Shown piece by piece: positions 16,959 through 26,858 of a stretch of 47,638 nucleotides of DNA (the first letter of the stretch is position 1; every line of letters starts with the position of its first letter). The notes beneath the pieces were generated by a model. The model did no database searches. It saw only the letters and a list, made by a program, of their open reading frames with translations, and was not told the DNA's origin. Position numbers and translations under genes: made by a program. The stretch is from an uncultured Planctomyces sp. (GTDB lineage: Bacteria; Planctomycetota; Planctomycetia; Planctomycetales; Planctomycetaceae), in the NCBI GenBank assembly GCA_937904325.1, contig CALGTK010000030.1, positions 1 to 47,638 on the forward strand, in the 5' to 3' direction.

Positions 16959-17345
16959 GGGCGGAATTCTCCAGGTAGGGAAAGCCGAAACGGTTACGGA
17001 TGGAATATTCGCCGCGAGATTTACGATCGGTTGATCACAAATATACGAGGAGAATCAAATCGCGAATGCGTCAAGGAACACAAACACAAATTTGTGGGTG
17101 AGTTTTGATTGGGTGATTGATGCTCGTCAGACATCGATTGCTCTGAGGAAATCGAGCGATGGGAGTGGTTCATCAGAGATAACTCTGACGAATGTGAGTG
17201 ACGGAAATTTGCTTCAGGGCCGCGGAGAGTACCGAGCGGCAAAAAATGCAGCAATACCGAATTTAAGTGTGCGTGTAACGTCTGCAAAAATTACACGCTG
17301 GCTAATTGCAGGCACCCGGTGATTCGATGACGTGTGCCTGCCGGG
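16959..17345. other. Intergenic region before the TPR lipoprotein gene
   Basis: About 390 bases without a gene. It holds the promoter region of the lipoprotein gene and a hairpin that follows the metallopeptidase gene. Confidence 0.6.
17308..17341 (-). terminator. Hairpin after the metallopeptidase gene
   Basis: GCAGGCAC pairs with GTGCCTGC (17308-17315 with 17334-17341), five bases after the stop codon. No U-tract follows, so termination efficiency is uncertain. Confidence 0.5.
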
Positions 17346-18620
17346 CTACTTAATCCGTGCGTAGTAACGCAGCATTTCAGCATCGAGTAGAATCAAGTTG
17401 TCGCCGAACGACTCGGTGAACAACTTGACTCTCGATTCGGGAGTGAGTTGCCGCGTGACGTCTGGTGAAGCCATCTTCTGCAGAAACTTCGCGTACGCAC
17501 GTGGCCGGGTCTCGCTCAGCCAGAACGACAAAGCCCAGGCCTGGGCATAGGCATTGCCCATCTGCGTGGAAAACGGCTTGTCATCTCGGATGAATGTCGT
17601 AAGGAATCCTTCTGGCCGACCTTCTTTGATGAATTTATTGAATCCGTAGTGCCAGCCGGGGTTCATGCGTTTCTTGACGTCACGGTCCATCGCGTATTTT
17701 TCCATGCCCGGCGTCTCGAAAACTGTGGCTAGCCCCTCGACGATCCATTTGGGATTCCGACCGATACGATTATGCACACCAAGGTTGTAGCCAAGCTGGT
17801 GAGTGGCTTCGTGAATCATCGTTTCGCGGAGGTCCAGGTTGATACCGGCTCGCGTCGCGACTCCGTCGATGCCCTGCTGATCATCTAGCAGGTGCCTCGT
17901 ATTCTGACCGCCGAACGCCCAACCCCACGCGTCATCTTCTAACCGTGATCCGCCACCATAAATGCCGCGACGTTCTTCATCACGCAGTGCGGACGCCAGC
18001 AGCCGTTGTCCTGTGGCAGAATTCTGGTCGAAGACGGCTGCCTGAGACTTCTGACCCTCAAACATGATCACACGATTATGAGTCGACCAGTAGTATCCCA
18101 GTATGTTGGAGTCGACTTTTGCGTTCTCTTTCTTAGCGTGGTCAAGAAAGCTCTTCCGATCTTTCAATACGATGGCGATCATCGGAAATTCAGGGTCATT
18201 CATCTTGAAGCCACGAATGGCGAAATACATGTGGAAACGTCGCCAGGTTTTCTCGAAGACGTCGCAGTATGTCTTCGCTCGGCCTCTCGGAGCGCACACA
18301 ACGTAATGTCGAGTCGTCGCTACTTCTAAACCACCACCAAATTCTTTCAGAAGCTTGGTGCGAAGCGTCTGAAATGAGTACGGCGCGAAGGTTGACGAGA
18401 CTTTTTTGAACCGAGTGACCTTGTCCAGATCGATCGTGTGCATCTGCCCTTCGCGATCGTAGAGTGCGCACCACCCTTGGCCACGTTCGACGATGCGGCC
18501 TTCAACGGCGTTGTTGCCCAGTCGCAGTTCGACCAGCGGCTGCGCGGCTGAAGCTAAACCGACAGCTGCAAAAACAGCCATAATCGCAGCCGTTACGCCC
18601 AGAATGTTTTTTGTATTCAT
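17346..18620 (-). CDS. Secreted HExxH metallopeptidase-like protein (DUF1570 type)
   Basis: 424 aa from the ATG at 18620. The N-terminus MNTKNILGVTAAIMAVFAAV ending in ASA is a signal peptide. A short beta segment about residues 30-75 mentions ELRLGN and a typical planctomycete bacterial-SH3-like start. The catalytic region has IHEATHQLGYN (HEATH zinc motif, HExxH) followed by WIVEGLATVFE, where the Glu would be the third zinc ligand. This arrangement matches DUF1570 proteins of planctomycetes. The open frame extends 29 codons upstream to a non-ATG start, but that part has no signal-peptide logic. It is followed by a hairpin. The substrate is unknown; activity is inferred from the motif. Confidence 0.8.
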   Translation of the reverse strand: MNTKNILGVTAAIMAVFAAVGLASAAQPLVELRLGNNAVEGRIVERGQGWCALYDREGQMHTIDLDKVTRFKKVSSTFAPYSFQTLRTKLLKEFGGGLEVATTRHYVVCAPRGRAKTYCDVFEKTWRRFHMYFAIRGFKMNDPEFPMIAIVLKDRKSFLDHAKKENAKVDSNILGYYWSTHNRVIMFEGQKSQAAVFDQNSATGQRLLASALRDEERRGIYGGGSRLEDDAWGWAFGGQNTRHLLDDQQGIDGVATRAGINLDLRETMIHEATHQLGYNLGVHNRIGRNPKWIVEGLATVFETPGMEKYAMDRDVKKRMNPGWHYGFNKFIKEGRPEGFLTTFIRDDKPFSTQMGNAYAQAWALSFWLSETRPRAYAKFLQKMASPDVTRQLTPESRVKLFTESFGDNLILLDAEMLRYYARIK

Positions 18621-18888
18621 CGTCAGATATAAGTCTATCAGCAGGTGCGAATCGTGGTGCGGATGCAGCATGCCGATGCTGACACTCAGTCCAACCCATT
18701 GATTCAACTATACCTCTCGCTATGCAGAGCGTGAGATCTGAGACGCCAATCTCAAGTAGCTTTCCATGCTCCAGACGAGATTAGGACCACCGCTGACTAA
18801 CCTGTCAGGCAGGCGCGTGCTCCCACCCCGCCATTACTTCTCGCGATGTTGTCGACTTGTCACGTCGCGCTGGCACACTGCCGATCGG

Positions 18889-20274
18889 CTAGCTGTCGTT
18901 CGGGCCGAAGAAGCTATAATAGGGCAATGACTCGTTGGCGACTCGTTGGATGTAGAGTGCCAGTTCACGCAGATGATAGTCACCCCACATACATGATTCA
19001 CTGTGTGGTATCTTTGATCCCGCCGGAACGTGGTCCCATCCTCGGGGCTGATGATAGATCGTATGCAGAAGCAGCCCCTGGTGGATGTCGTCCGTGCTGA
19101 GGTAGGGTTCGGCGAGAAGTGACCTTGCGGTTGTCAGTCCCGCTTGCCAGTACCTGGCGGCCGCATCGTCGTCTCGTCCTTTCAGAAAACGGCCGAGCCG
19201 CAACAGGCCTTGCGCCGCGATCGCCGCTGCAGAACTGTCAACCGGTTCAAAATCATTTAACGGCTCAGACGGACCGCTCAGATAATCACCAAGCTGGGAC
19301 AATTCCGGAGCACCGGTGTCCCAATAGGGGACGCCGTCTGTTGGCGTGTTCTCGATGAAAAAATCGCACGATGCACGAGCGGCGTTCAACATCATGTCTT
19401 CAACTTCGTCTCGGCCACCAAGTGAATCAAGAATTTCATCCGAGACGGTCTGCAGAAATTCAAGCTGCTCGGGATAGCCAGCGATGATCCAGGCCAGGCC
19501 GCGCGTCCATGTCGAGAAAGGCGAGAATCCCTGCTGCGTACTCGGGCAACGATACCGACCATCGTTGCAGTTGAAAATGCTTTCATGGGCGACCCGGCCT
19601 CGAACATCGTAAGAGTCCCGACCTTCGCCGTAATAAACGTTGTATTTCGCAGTTGAACGGGCATGCTGAATCATGCGGTCGAGCAGGCTGACGGAGCCGT
19701 CATTTTCGTCCATCAATGAATGCCCAAGTTGATGGGCCATTGAAAGCGACCTCATCGATCGGATAGTGTCGCAGAAGAGCGAATGCGGTCCGTTAAATGA
19801 GTACACGTATCCGGACCCGTCAGCGGTCGTGCTCCACCGGGAAGCCTGGACGGCTCCGGAAACTTTGAGAGCGAGATCGTAAAAATCCCGTTCCCGTTCG
19901 TCCATTGAAATTCGATCTTCCAGCATCAGACGCCGCAAGTTGCCGTAAGTGCTGACGTTGTTAAAGCCGTGATCATGCACGCCGATATGCGAAACATGAG
20001 GAGCCATCCGTTCGATCGTATTTCGTCGGCCAATCTCCAGAAACTGCTCATCGTCGGTCGCGTCGAATTGAAGAATCGCCGATCCAAACTGAAAGCCTTG
20101 CGTCCACTCAGTCCAGCCTTGTGGCTGATACTTACCTTGGATCGTGAAAACGGGCGTCTGCGAGTTTTCTGAACACGATTCCTCAATCGAGAGAATTTTT
20201 CGACCGGACGCCTCCCACATTTGCTCGATAGATGAAAGCAGATCAGCCGCGGCAAGTGTGTTGTTAATAATCAT
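18889..20274 (-). CDS. Glycoside hydrolase family 88-like unsaturated glucuronyl hydrolase
   Basis: 461 aa, alpha/alpha-barrel enzyme. Family features seen: HIGVHDHGFNN, the Asp-bearing FCDTIRSMRSL, STWTRGLAWIIAGY (compare the W-x-RGxAW signature) and the end SESCMWGDYHLRELAL, typical of GH88 unsaturated uronyl hydrolases that act on the oligosaccharides left by polysaccharide lyases. No signal peptide, so it works in the cytoplasm on imported sugars. The ABC-2 permease gene stands 114 bases upstream on the same strand. Planctomycetes are rich in such enzymes for algal polysaccharides. The exact sugar cannot be told, and GH105 is the nearest alternative. Confidence 0.8.
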   Translation of the reverse strand: MIINNTLAAADLLSSIEQMWEASGRKILSIEESCSENSQTPVFTIQGKYQPQGWTEWTQGFQFGSAILQFDATDDEQFLEIGRRNTIERMAPHVSHIGVHDHGFNNVSTYGNLRRLMLEDRISMDERERDFYDLALKVSGAVQASRWSTTADGSGYVYSFNGPHSLFCDTIRSMRSLSMAHQLGHSLMDENDGSVSLLDRMIQHARSTAKYNVYYGEGRDSYDVRGRVAHESIFNCNDGRYRCPSTQQGFSPFSTWTRGLAWIIAGYPEQLEFLQTVSDEILDSLGGRDEVEDMMLNAARASCDFFIENTPTDGVPYWDTGAPELSQLGDYLSGPSEPLNDFEPVDSSAAAIAAQGLLRLGRFLKGRDDDAAARYWQAGLTTARSLLAEPYLSTDDIHQGLLLHTIYHQPRGWDHVPAGSKIPHSESCMWGDYHLRELALYIQRVANESLPYYSFFGPNDS

Positions 20275-20387
20275 CGTTTAATTCAACTCATTGGGTGTCA
20301 CCGGCGCTGCCAGTGCGGGATGATAGATAGTCGATAATTCCGGGCGGGGACCAACAATGCCGGCTGCTGACGAATTTAAGCAGTTCG

Positions 20388-21233
20388 TCAGCTTCCCGAA
20401 CTCCGATAACTGCGAAGCGACCACTTAAACAGCAATCTCGAAACGACCAGACCGACGGATGATGAGATGAGGCCAATCACCGGGTAATGCCAGTCGGACA
20501 AACCGTTGGCGATGATCCTTGCAGGCACGGTGACGACCAGCAGGATCGGAACTGCGTACGTAAACGTGCCCTGCAGCATCTCGGAAAATTCCAGTCGGTT
20601 CGCGTCTACACCGTTGTAGATGCTTCGTGGGTACCTGGCAAAAACTGTGATGTAAAACCAGAAATCATAGAGACCTTGATTCCGCGTCAGCCAGATGCTG
20701 GTCGTCGCCATCGCGATCATCAAGCTGTAGAAAAAGGCAACTCCAATTACAACGAACGCCAGATACGCCACGATCTGCATAGCGTTAATCGGCTCTCCGA
20801 TCTGGATCAGCGAGTAACTCAGCAAGCCCAATGCGAGCAGCGATTGATTGATCATCGCCAGCTCAATTTTCTCGCACGAGATCAGAAACTGCGTGTCGAT
20901 CGGCTTGACCAGGACGAAATCAAGATTACCCGTGCGTATCATCTCGCTGAAGTTTGCACAATTCGGCATGAACAACGCTTCAATGATCGAGTTGATCAGC
21001 ATGCCCGTCGCCATGAAGGCGAAATATTGCGGGCGAGTCCAGTCATTAATCGTGTCGACGTTGCGGTAAATTATTTCGAACAGCGTAATCTGAGCACAGA
21101 ACCAGAACGCTCGCGTGACCACGTTGATGAGAAAATTACCGCGAAACATCATCTCCCGGACGAGAGCGTTTCTAAGAAACGTCGTCCAGACTCGAACGTA
21201 GTTTGCCTGAGCTGATTTCGCTGAAGTATCCAT
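20388..21233 (-). CDS. ABC-2 family (DUF990-type) ABC transporter permease
   Basis: 281 aa with about six membrane segments (for example [37 protein letters not shown] and [19 protein letters not shown]). The motif [15 protein letters not shown] in the first third and [11 protein letters not shown] in the last third are characteristic of the DUF990 branch of ABC-2 permeases. Such proteins normally pair with a second permease and an ABC ATPase, which would be expected upstream on the minus strand, but no such genes lie within the next 20 kb. The window region upstream (21234-22030) is noncoding, so the rest of the transporter is encoded elsewhere. Substrate unknown. Confidence 0.85.
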   Translation of the reverse strand: MDTSAKSAQANYVRVWTTFLRNALVREMMFRGNFLINVVTRAFWFCAQITLFEIIYRNVDTINDWTRPQYFAFMATGMLINSIIEALFMPNCANFSEMIRTGNLDFVLVKPIDTQFLISCEKIELAMINQSLLALGLLSYSLIQIGEPINAMQIVAYLAFVVIGVAFFYSLMIAMATTSIWLTRNQGLYDFWFYITVFARYPRSIYNGVDANRLEFSEMLQGTFTYAVPILLVVTVPARIIANGLSDWHYPVIGLISSSVGLVVSRLLFKWSLRSYRSSGS

Positions 21234-22030
21234 GCAGGAAGTTTAACGACCGTCACTCGCCGCTGAAGCCTCACGCGACAGGGCACGAATCTGCTTGCAG
21301 AATTCGTTTACACATGAGCACGAATATCACATCGTCGGATGACGAAACAATCTGTATCCAGCAGAACGCACACGATGGATCCTCCGGCGTTCAAACGATT
21401 CGTCGCGATCTACGGAAAATTCCTGAAGATGTACAAAGCCCAGACTTTGGTGACCATCATGCCGGGATCGGCCTCGGTTAGTAGTGGTCCCTTGTCACGC
21501 CCCGCCAGTACGGTTGGCTGCTGGGCACGCCGGTCCGCTCTTCCTGACGAATCGGCAGGTCGCTGAGTCTCATCTGAACGGGATGCGGTTCCTCAAGCAC
21601 GTAGTTTCAATAGTCCTGCCAGACCATCGCCGCCAGAACCAAACCAAAGATCCAGCCGAGCCCGGTTCCTGACAGAAACAGCGTCCTTCAATCGTCGGAC
21701 GAATGGGCCATTCGTTGCATCACCTATCGATTTGGACGGACGAAGGTTCTTGCGAGAGTGCATGGTTCAGCATCTCAGCTCTCCAGAATCCCGAGGCCAA
21801 TACCGGTCCCTTAAACGGGCGTGAAGTTCTGCCAGACATCACCAGCTCAAGGAATCACGGGCCGGATCCTCGTCTGGACAGGATCTTCAGTTTTCCATAT
21901 CAACCAGCTCGATATTTGTTAATGTCGCGAGGAGAAGACACCGGACTGGCTGATCGATCTGTCAATAGCAGCGTAAATCGTTACCAGTTCAAATCTTCGG
22001 TCTCGTTTTATGAACAGCACGGAGGCATGG
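21234..22030. other. Divergent intergenic region between the ABC permease and flhA
   Basis: About 800 bases without an intact gene. On the minus strand between about 21690 and 21478 a single frame shows a hydrophobic peptide LSGTGLGWIFGLVLAAMVW, then a TGA, then PHPVQMRLSDLPIRQEERTG and SSQPYWRGV ending in TAA. It looks protein-like but is interrupted by stops, so it may be a decayed small membrane-protein gene. The rest holds nothing I recognise. Confidence 0.4.
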
Positions 22031-24163
22031 ATGCCGCCGGATTCGGCTACAGGATTGCAGCAAACATGGACGAAGGTGCGGGGATTCGCGTTCCCGCTTC
22101 TGATCGTTACGTCCATTCTTGTAATCATTGCGCCGCTGCCGCCGCTCCTGATGGACATGCTGCTGGCATGTAATATCACGGCCGCCGTCCTGATTCTGCT
22201 GACGACAATTTACGTCTCGCGGCCGCTGGAATTCAGCGTTTTCCCGGCCATTCTGCTGGGGACGACACTCGCTCGGCTGGTGCTGAATGTTGCTTCAACT
22301 CGGCTGATTCTCACCCGAGGTGCGACGGACAAAACTGAAGCCGCCGGAGAGGTCATTCAGGCCTTTGGCGAATTCGTTGCCGGCGACAAAATCGCCGTCG
22401 GGCTGATTCTGTTTGCGATTCTTGTCGCCATTCAGTTCCTCGTGATTACTAAAGGCTCTGGGCGAATCAGCGAAGTCGCGGCCAGATTCTTCCTCGACGG
22501 AATGCCTGGCAAGCAAATGTCAATCGACGCGGACCTCGCCGCGAATGTAATTACTCAAGACGAAGCGAAGCAGCGTCGTCAGGAGATTTCACAACAGGCA
22601 GACTTCTACGGAGCAATGGACGGTGCCAGCAAATTCGTTCGCGGCGACGCTATCGCCGGCATCGTAATTACGTTGATTAATATCGCCGGCGGTTTGTACA
22701 TCGGCATCGTTGATAACGGCATGAGCTTCGGCGAAGCCGGAGAAGTGTTCACGAAGCTGACGATCGGCGATGGGCTGGTCACTCAGATTCCCGGCTTCCT
22801 GATTTCGCTGGCGGCCGGTTTGATCGTGACTCGGTCGTCAGTCGAGAGCGATCTGCCCAAAGATGTCATGAACCAGATGTTTCGGCATCCGGAAGCGTTG
22901 TTCCTCTCATCGGCGTTCCTGGGAGCGATGGCGTTTACTGGAATGCCGATGGGACCGTTGCTGTTTCTTTCGGCCGGCTGCAGTGTGATTGGCTTCGTTC
23001 TGAAGCAGAATCAGAAGAAGTTAGAAGTTGCCGCGGAAGTTCAAACCGAAGCCGAGTTGCAGGAAAACCAACCGCCGCCTGAACGAAAGCCAGAGGATCG
23101 TTTGCCCGTTGAACCGCTGATGGTTGAACTGGGTGCTGGCGTCGTGCCGCTGGCTGATCCATCTCGCGGCGGAGATATGCTCGAACGAGTGATGCAGATA
23201 CGGCATCAGATCGCCGAAGAACTGGGCATTATCCTTCCCAAAGTCCGAGTGCGGGACAATACGTGGCTCGGCGTTAACGAATACGTCATTCGTATTCGTG
23301 ACATGGAAGTAGCGAAGGGCGAAGTCTGGCCAACGAATATACTGGCAATCAATCGAGGCAGTGCCGAAGGCGACCTGCCCGGCATTCAAACCACCGATCC
23401 GTTGAATGATAACCCGTCGTTCTGGATCGATCCCGGCCTGATTGATCGAGCCGAGGCACAGGGATACTCGATTGTCGAGCCGACAATTGTCGTGATTCTT
23501 CATCTCACAGAAATCATCCGCCAGCACGCCGACGAGCTACTCACACGGCAACACGTTCACGAGCTGATCGGAGCGTTGAAAGACCGGGCTCCGAAGTTGG
23601 TCGAGGAAGTGAATCCTGACCAGGTGAAGATGTCGCACGTCCATCAGGTTCTGAAGAATCTGTTGAACGAACGAATCCCCGTTCGCGACCTGGAAACGAT
23701 TCTGCAAACAACAATCGATAACTCCGATCGAATTTCAAATCTATCGATCATGACCGAGTACGTTCGTACGGCGCTCGCTCGAACGATTTGCCAGAAGTTT
23801 CGCGATCCGAACCGTCGGATTCATCTCGTGAGTCTAGACCCGGTCCTGGAAGATTTCCTTCGCCAGAAGATGGACTTCGACCAGTTCGGCGTGGCCAGCA
23901 AGCTGACACCACAGGAATCTGAGGCAATTCTCGAAGGCCTCAAAACGGAACTGGCAAAACTGACAGACATCGGGCTACAGCCGGTCGTCATGACAACTGC
24001 GCCGCAGATTCGAGCGGGACTGCGGCAAATGACGAGTCGAGCAATTCCAAAACTAGCCGTACTTTGCCTCAACGAAGTCACTGCAGAAACACAAATCGTA
24101 AGCCGCGGATATGTCAGTGCGGAAGTTCTGCGTTCCGTGCTGATGACCCAGGCCGATGGCTAG
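22031..24163 (+). CDS. flhA: Flagellar export gate protein FlhA
   Basis: 710-aa core component of the flagellar type III export apparatus. The N-terminal half has about eight membrane helices with the FHIPEP-family blocks LEFSVFPAILLGTTLARLVL, NVASTRLIL and GDAIAGIVITLINIAGG; the C-terminal half is the cytoplasmic ring domain (ELGIILPKVRVRDN, LLTRQHVHELI, IPVRDLETILQTTID). The open frame starts at 22010, but the in-frame ATG at 22031 has GGAGG five bases upstream, the same arrangement as fliA, so I use it. flhF and flhG follow directly in the same direction. Other export-gate genes (flhB, fliPQR) are not in the window. Confidence 0.95.
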   Translation: MPPDSATGLQQTWTKVRGFAFPLLIVTSILVIIAPLPPLLMDMLLACNITAAVLILLTTIYVSRPLEFSVFPAILLGTTLARLVLNVASTRLILTRGATDKTEAAGEVIQAFGEFVAGDKIAVGLILFAILVAIQFLVITKGSGRISEVAARFFLDGMPGKQMSIDADLAANVITQDEAKQRRQEISQQADFYGAMDGASKFVRGDAIAGIVITLINIAGGLYIGIVDNGMSFGEAGEVFTKLTIGDGLVTQIPGFLISLAAGLIVTRSSVESDLPKDVMNQMFRHPEALFLSSAFLGAMAFTGMPMGPLLFLSAGCSVIGFVLKQNQKKLEVAAEVQTEAELQENQPPPERKPEDRLPVEPLMVELGAGVVPLADPSRGGDMLERVMQIRHQIAEELGIILPKVRVRDNTWLGVNEYVIRIRDMEVAKGEVWPTNILAINRGSAEGDLPGIQTTDPLNDNPSFWIDPGLIDRAEAQGYSIVEPTIVVILHLTEIIRQHADELLTRQHVHELIGALKDRAPKLVEEVNPDQVKMSHVHQVLKNLLNERIPVRDLETILQTTIDNSDRISNLSIMTEYVRTALARTICQKFRDPNRRIHLVSLDPVLEDFLRQKMDFDQFGVASKLTPQESEAILEGLKTELAKLTDIGLQPVVMTTAPQIRAGLRQMTSRAIPKLAVLCLNEVTAETQIVSRGYVSAEVLRSVLMTQADG

Positions 24164-24214
24164 CTACACATCTTCTAATTCCGGTCGAAAGCTCTCGCGA
24201 CGGAAAGTTGCTCC

Positions 24215-25789
24215 ATGAACGAAATCAAAACATTCAAAGCCGATTCCATGCGGCAAGCACTCGCCATCGTGCGTCAGGAGCTCGGCACGGACGCCGTCAT
24301 CCTGAACACACGGCAGATTACTCACCGGCGACTCCTGCCCTTCCTGAAAAAGCGACAGGAAGTCGAAGTGACAGCTGGCATAAACGTCGGTACTCGACCG
24401 ACACCGGCATCTGCTCCTCGGTCAGCGACGCCTGCTGCAGCTCAAGGAGCCGGATCGTTCTCGGCAGAAGTCTCAGACAAATCGGCAATTCTCAACGCAC
24501 CAGGCTTCCCCATCCGTCGTCCACAAGTCAAACGAGAATCGCCAGCGATCGTTTCGACGGATCCGGACACCCCGCTTGCTAAGGCTGCCGCTTTGGCGAT
24601 GGAACTGGAACGTCAAAACGAAAACAAAGCACAGTTGGCAAAGAGCATTAACGCACTGGAAGCAGCCGCTGCCGCGGTTGCTCCACCGACAGTTGCTGCT
24701 GAACCAACCCCCGTCCGCGAGAAAATCAAACCACATACCAACGGCCATGAACCGTTGCGTTCGACTGAACAAACCAAATCCGAACTTCCGTCATCAGCCG
24801 CGACTCAAACGCGGGAACGTGCCGAAGATGTTCCCCACTCAGACAATCAAGCAGCCGGTTTACAGGCTGCAGCGAACGCGTTGACCGAAGAAGGTGAATC
24901 CACAAACGAGCTGTCCGTGAAGCTCGACGTGCTGCAGAAGATGGTTAAAAATCTCTCTCAGAAATCGCAATTCCGCAGCGCTGACGAAGTGCCAAGCGAA
25001 CTCTTTGAAATCTACACACAGCTCATCGACGCAGACATCGATGATAATCTGGCCCGCGAGCTGATCTGCAATCTCCGACAAAACTACACACCAGAGCAGC
25101 TTCACGATCCGGCTGGATCGCGAGCTTTGTTGTCAGCGATGGTCGAAGCGGACATCCAATGTGCGCCGCCGATTCAGACCGAAGTCGGACGCCGTCGAGT
25201 TATCGCACTGGTCGGCCCGACCGGAGTCGGTAAGACCACAACGATCGCGAAGCTGGCCGCCAACTTTCGGTTACGTGACGGCATCGAAATGGGACTGGTT
25301 ACAGTCGACACGTATCGCATCGCGGCGGTCGAGCAACTTCGCACCTACGCGGAGATCATCGACCTCCCGATGAAAGTTGTCACGAGTCCACAGGAAATGC
25401 GGCGAGCGCTGGATGAGTTGTCTGATCTGGATCTGATCCTGATTGACACCGCAGGACGAAGCCCACGCGACGAACTGAAGATTCAGGAATTGAAGTCACT
25501 GCTCAACGAAGCAAACGTAGACGAAGTGCACCTTGTCATGAGCCTGACGGCGAGCGTTCGCAGTATCAAGATGACCTGTGATCAGTTCTCGTCGGTTAAT
25601 CCAACGTCTTTGATCCTGACAAAACTCGACGAAGCGGCTGGAGTCGGCAGCCTGCTTTCAATCGGCCGTGATGTCAAACTGCCATTCAGTTATCTGACCA
25701 CCGGACAGGATGTCCCGGAAGATATAGAGCCAGCAAATGCCAGCCGCGTCGCCCGACTTGTGCTGGGTGAAGATCGACTGTTCGACTAA
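24215..25789 (+). CDS. flhF: SRP-type GTPase FlhF
   Basis: 524 aa. The N-terminal motif MNEIKTFKADSMRQALAIV with ELGTDAVILNTR is the FlhF B-domain start. A long low-complexity Ala/Pro/Glu linker (about 65-240) follows, then a helical N domain and the G domain with GPTGVGKTTTIAKLA (about 334 on), DTYRIAAVEQLRTYA, DTAGRSPRDE (about 411) and TKLDEAAGVG. FlhF recruits flagellar components to the pole or sets their number and position, with FlhG as its ATPase regulator, and flhG is the next gene. The gap to flhA is 51 bases, so it is one operon. Confidence 0.95.
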   Translation: MNEIKTFKADSMRQALAIVRQELGTDAVILNTRQITHRRLLPFLKKRQEVEVTAGINVGTRPTPASAPRSATPAAAQGAGSFSAEVSDKSAILNAPGFPIRRPQVKRESPAIVSTDPDTPLAKAAALAMELERQNENKAQLAKSINALEAAAAAVAPPTVAAEPTPVREKIKPHTNGHEPLRSTEQTKSELPSSAATQTRERAEDVPHSDNQAAGLQAAANALTEEGESTNELSVKLDVLQKMVKNLSQKSQFRSADEVPSELFEIYTQLIDADIDDNLARELICNLRQNYTPEQLHDPAGSRALLSAMVEADIQCAPPIQTEVGRRRVIALVGPTGVGKTTTIAKLAANFRLRDGIEMGLVTVDTYRIAAVEQLRTYAEIIDLPMKVVTSPQEMRRALDELSDLDLILIDTAGRSPRDELKIQELKSLLNEANVDEVHLVMSLTASVRSIKMTCDQFSSVNPTSLILTKLDEAAGVGSLLSIGRDVKLPFSYLTTGQDVPEDIEPANASRVARLVLGEDRLFD

Positions 25790-25827
25790 TCAAACAATTT
25801 AATTCCGAAGATCGCACAACACTCACC

Positions 25828-26712
25828 ATGCCCGATCAGGCAACAAGACTTAGAGGGATTATCGAAACGCGACAGGAGGCTCATCCCGAGTCTTCGTCAG
25901 CTGGGGCGAACCGCGCGCGAACTATCGCTGTAACCAGTGGTAAGGGTGGAGTCGGTAAGAGCAACGTCGCTCTCAACATGGCGATCGCGATGTCGCGGCT
26001 TGGCAAATCCGTCTGCCTGCTCGATGCCTGCCTCGGACTGGGAAACCTCGACCTGTTATGCGGCTTAAATGGCTACTGGAATCTCTCGCACGTCGTGACC
26101 GGTGCCCGAACCCTCAAAGATGTGGTACTGGACGGCCCGGACGGAATTCATGTCATCCCTGGAGCTTCCGGTTTGATTGAGCTGGCAGATTGCCCGGAGA
26201 GAGTGCAGCGAGAACTGCTCTTCCAGATGGAAGAACTGGAACGCAGCCACGACATTCTGATTGTCGACACAAGTACAGGTATTCATCGAATCGTCCGACA
26301 GTTCGCGACATCCGCCGATCAAATCCTGCTGGTAACGACGCCCGAAACAACTTCGATTGCGGATGCCTACGCAACAATCAAGGCACTTGGCTCGCCGGGC
26401 TGCCCGCCTCTGGACGTCGTCGTGAACCAGGTCGAGTCGGCGGCTCAGGCGAAAGCAATCGTTGGCCGACTTCAGCAAACCTCGAAAATGTTTCTGAAAA
26501 AGTCAGTCGGTTTTGCTGGGCACGTTTCGCGCGACCCAGCAGTCGTTGACGCGGTCGCCAACCGAAAACCGTTCGTGGTTGATTCGACAACTTGCCCAGC
26601 CGCGACCGACATTCACCAGCTGGCGCGCCGCGTCATCAGCAACGGCGGTTCGCTCAGAACGTTCCAGTCCTACTTCGACCGATTCCGAAACGACAAGCAA
26701 CGCGCCACCTGA
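25828..26712 (+). CDS. flhG: MinD-like ATPase FlhG with altered deviant Walker A' site
   Basis: 294-aa ATPase (FlhG/FleN/YlxH) that controls flagellar number and activates FlhF. Seen: N-terminal helix MPDQATRLRGIIE, the usual DQA-x-x-LR FlhF-activating motif; deviant Walker A SGKGGVGKSN (37-46); LLDACLGLGNLD (64-75); Walker B ILIVDTSTGI; and the C-terminal amphipathic helix region for membrane binding (FQSYFDRFRNDKQR). In MinD and FlhG the second position of DxD is the catalytic Asp; here it is Cys68. The codon TGC at 26029-26031 is unambiguous in the sequence. ATP binding residues are intact. It lies 38 bases after flhF. Confidence 0.93.
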   Translation: MPDQATRLRGIIETRQEAHPESSSAGANRARTIAVTSGKGGVGKSNVALNMAIAMSRLGKSVCLLDACLGLGNLDLLCGLNGYWNLSHVVTGARTLKDVVLDGPDGIHVIPGASGLIELADCPERVQRELLFQMEELERSHDILIVDTSTGIHRIVRQFATSADQILLVTTPETTSIADAYATIKALGSPGCPPLDVVVNQVESAAQAKAIVGRLQQTSKMFLKKSVGFAGHVSRDPAVVDAVANRKPFVVDSTTCPAATDIHQLARRVISNGGSLRTFQSYFDRFRNDKQRAT

Positions 26713-26858
26713 CCGCGATTTTCGCAAGGTCAAAACTGCCGACGATGCCAATTTGCCAGTCGCTGCGTCCGCGAACCGATTGCCGGATGCATCTCAGGAT
26801 GCGAAAGTAGCCGCTATGTCCATTGTCTGAGCGATTTTCAAGTCCGAGTTCGAGTGCC

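Noticed and set aside
20487-21215. 242-codon plus-strand open frame
   Set aside because: Antisense to the ABC permease, whose membrane helices and family motifs are clear.
21490-21690. In-frame TGA codons as selenocysteine
   Set aside because: No conserved Cys/Sec context, no clear stem after the TGA and no recognisable selenoprotein; decay or chance is simpler.
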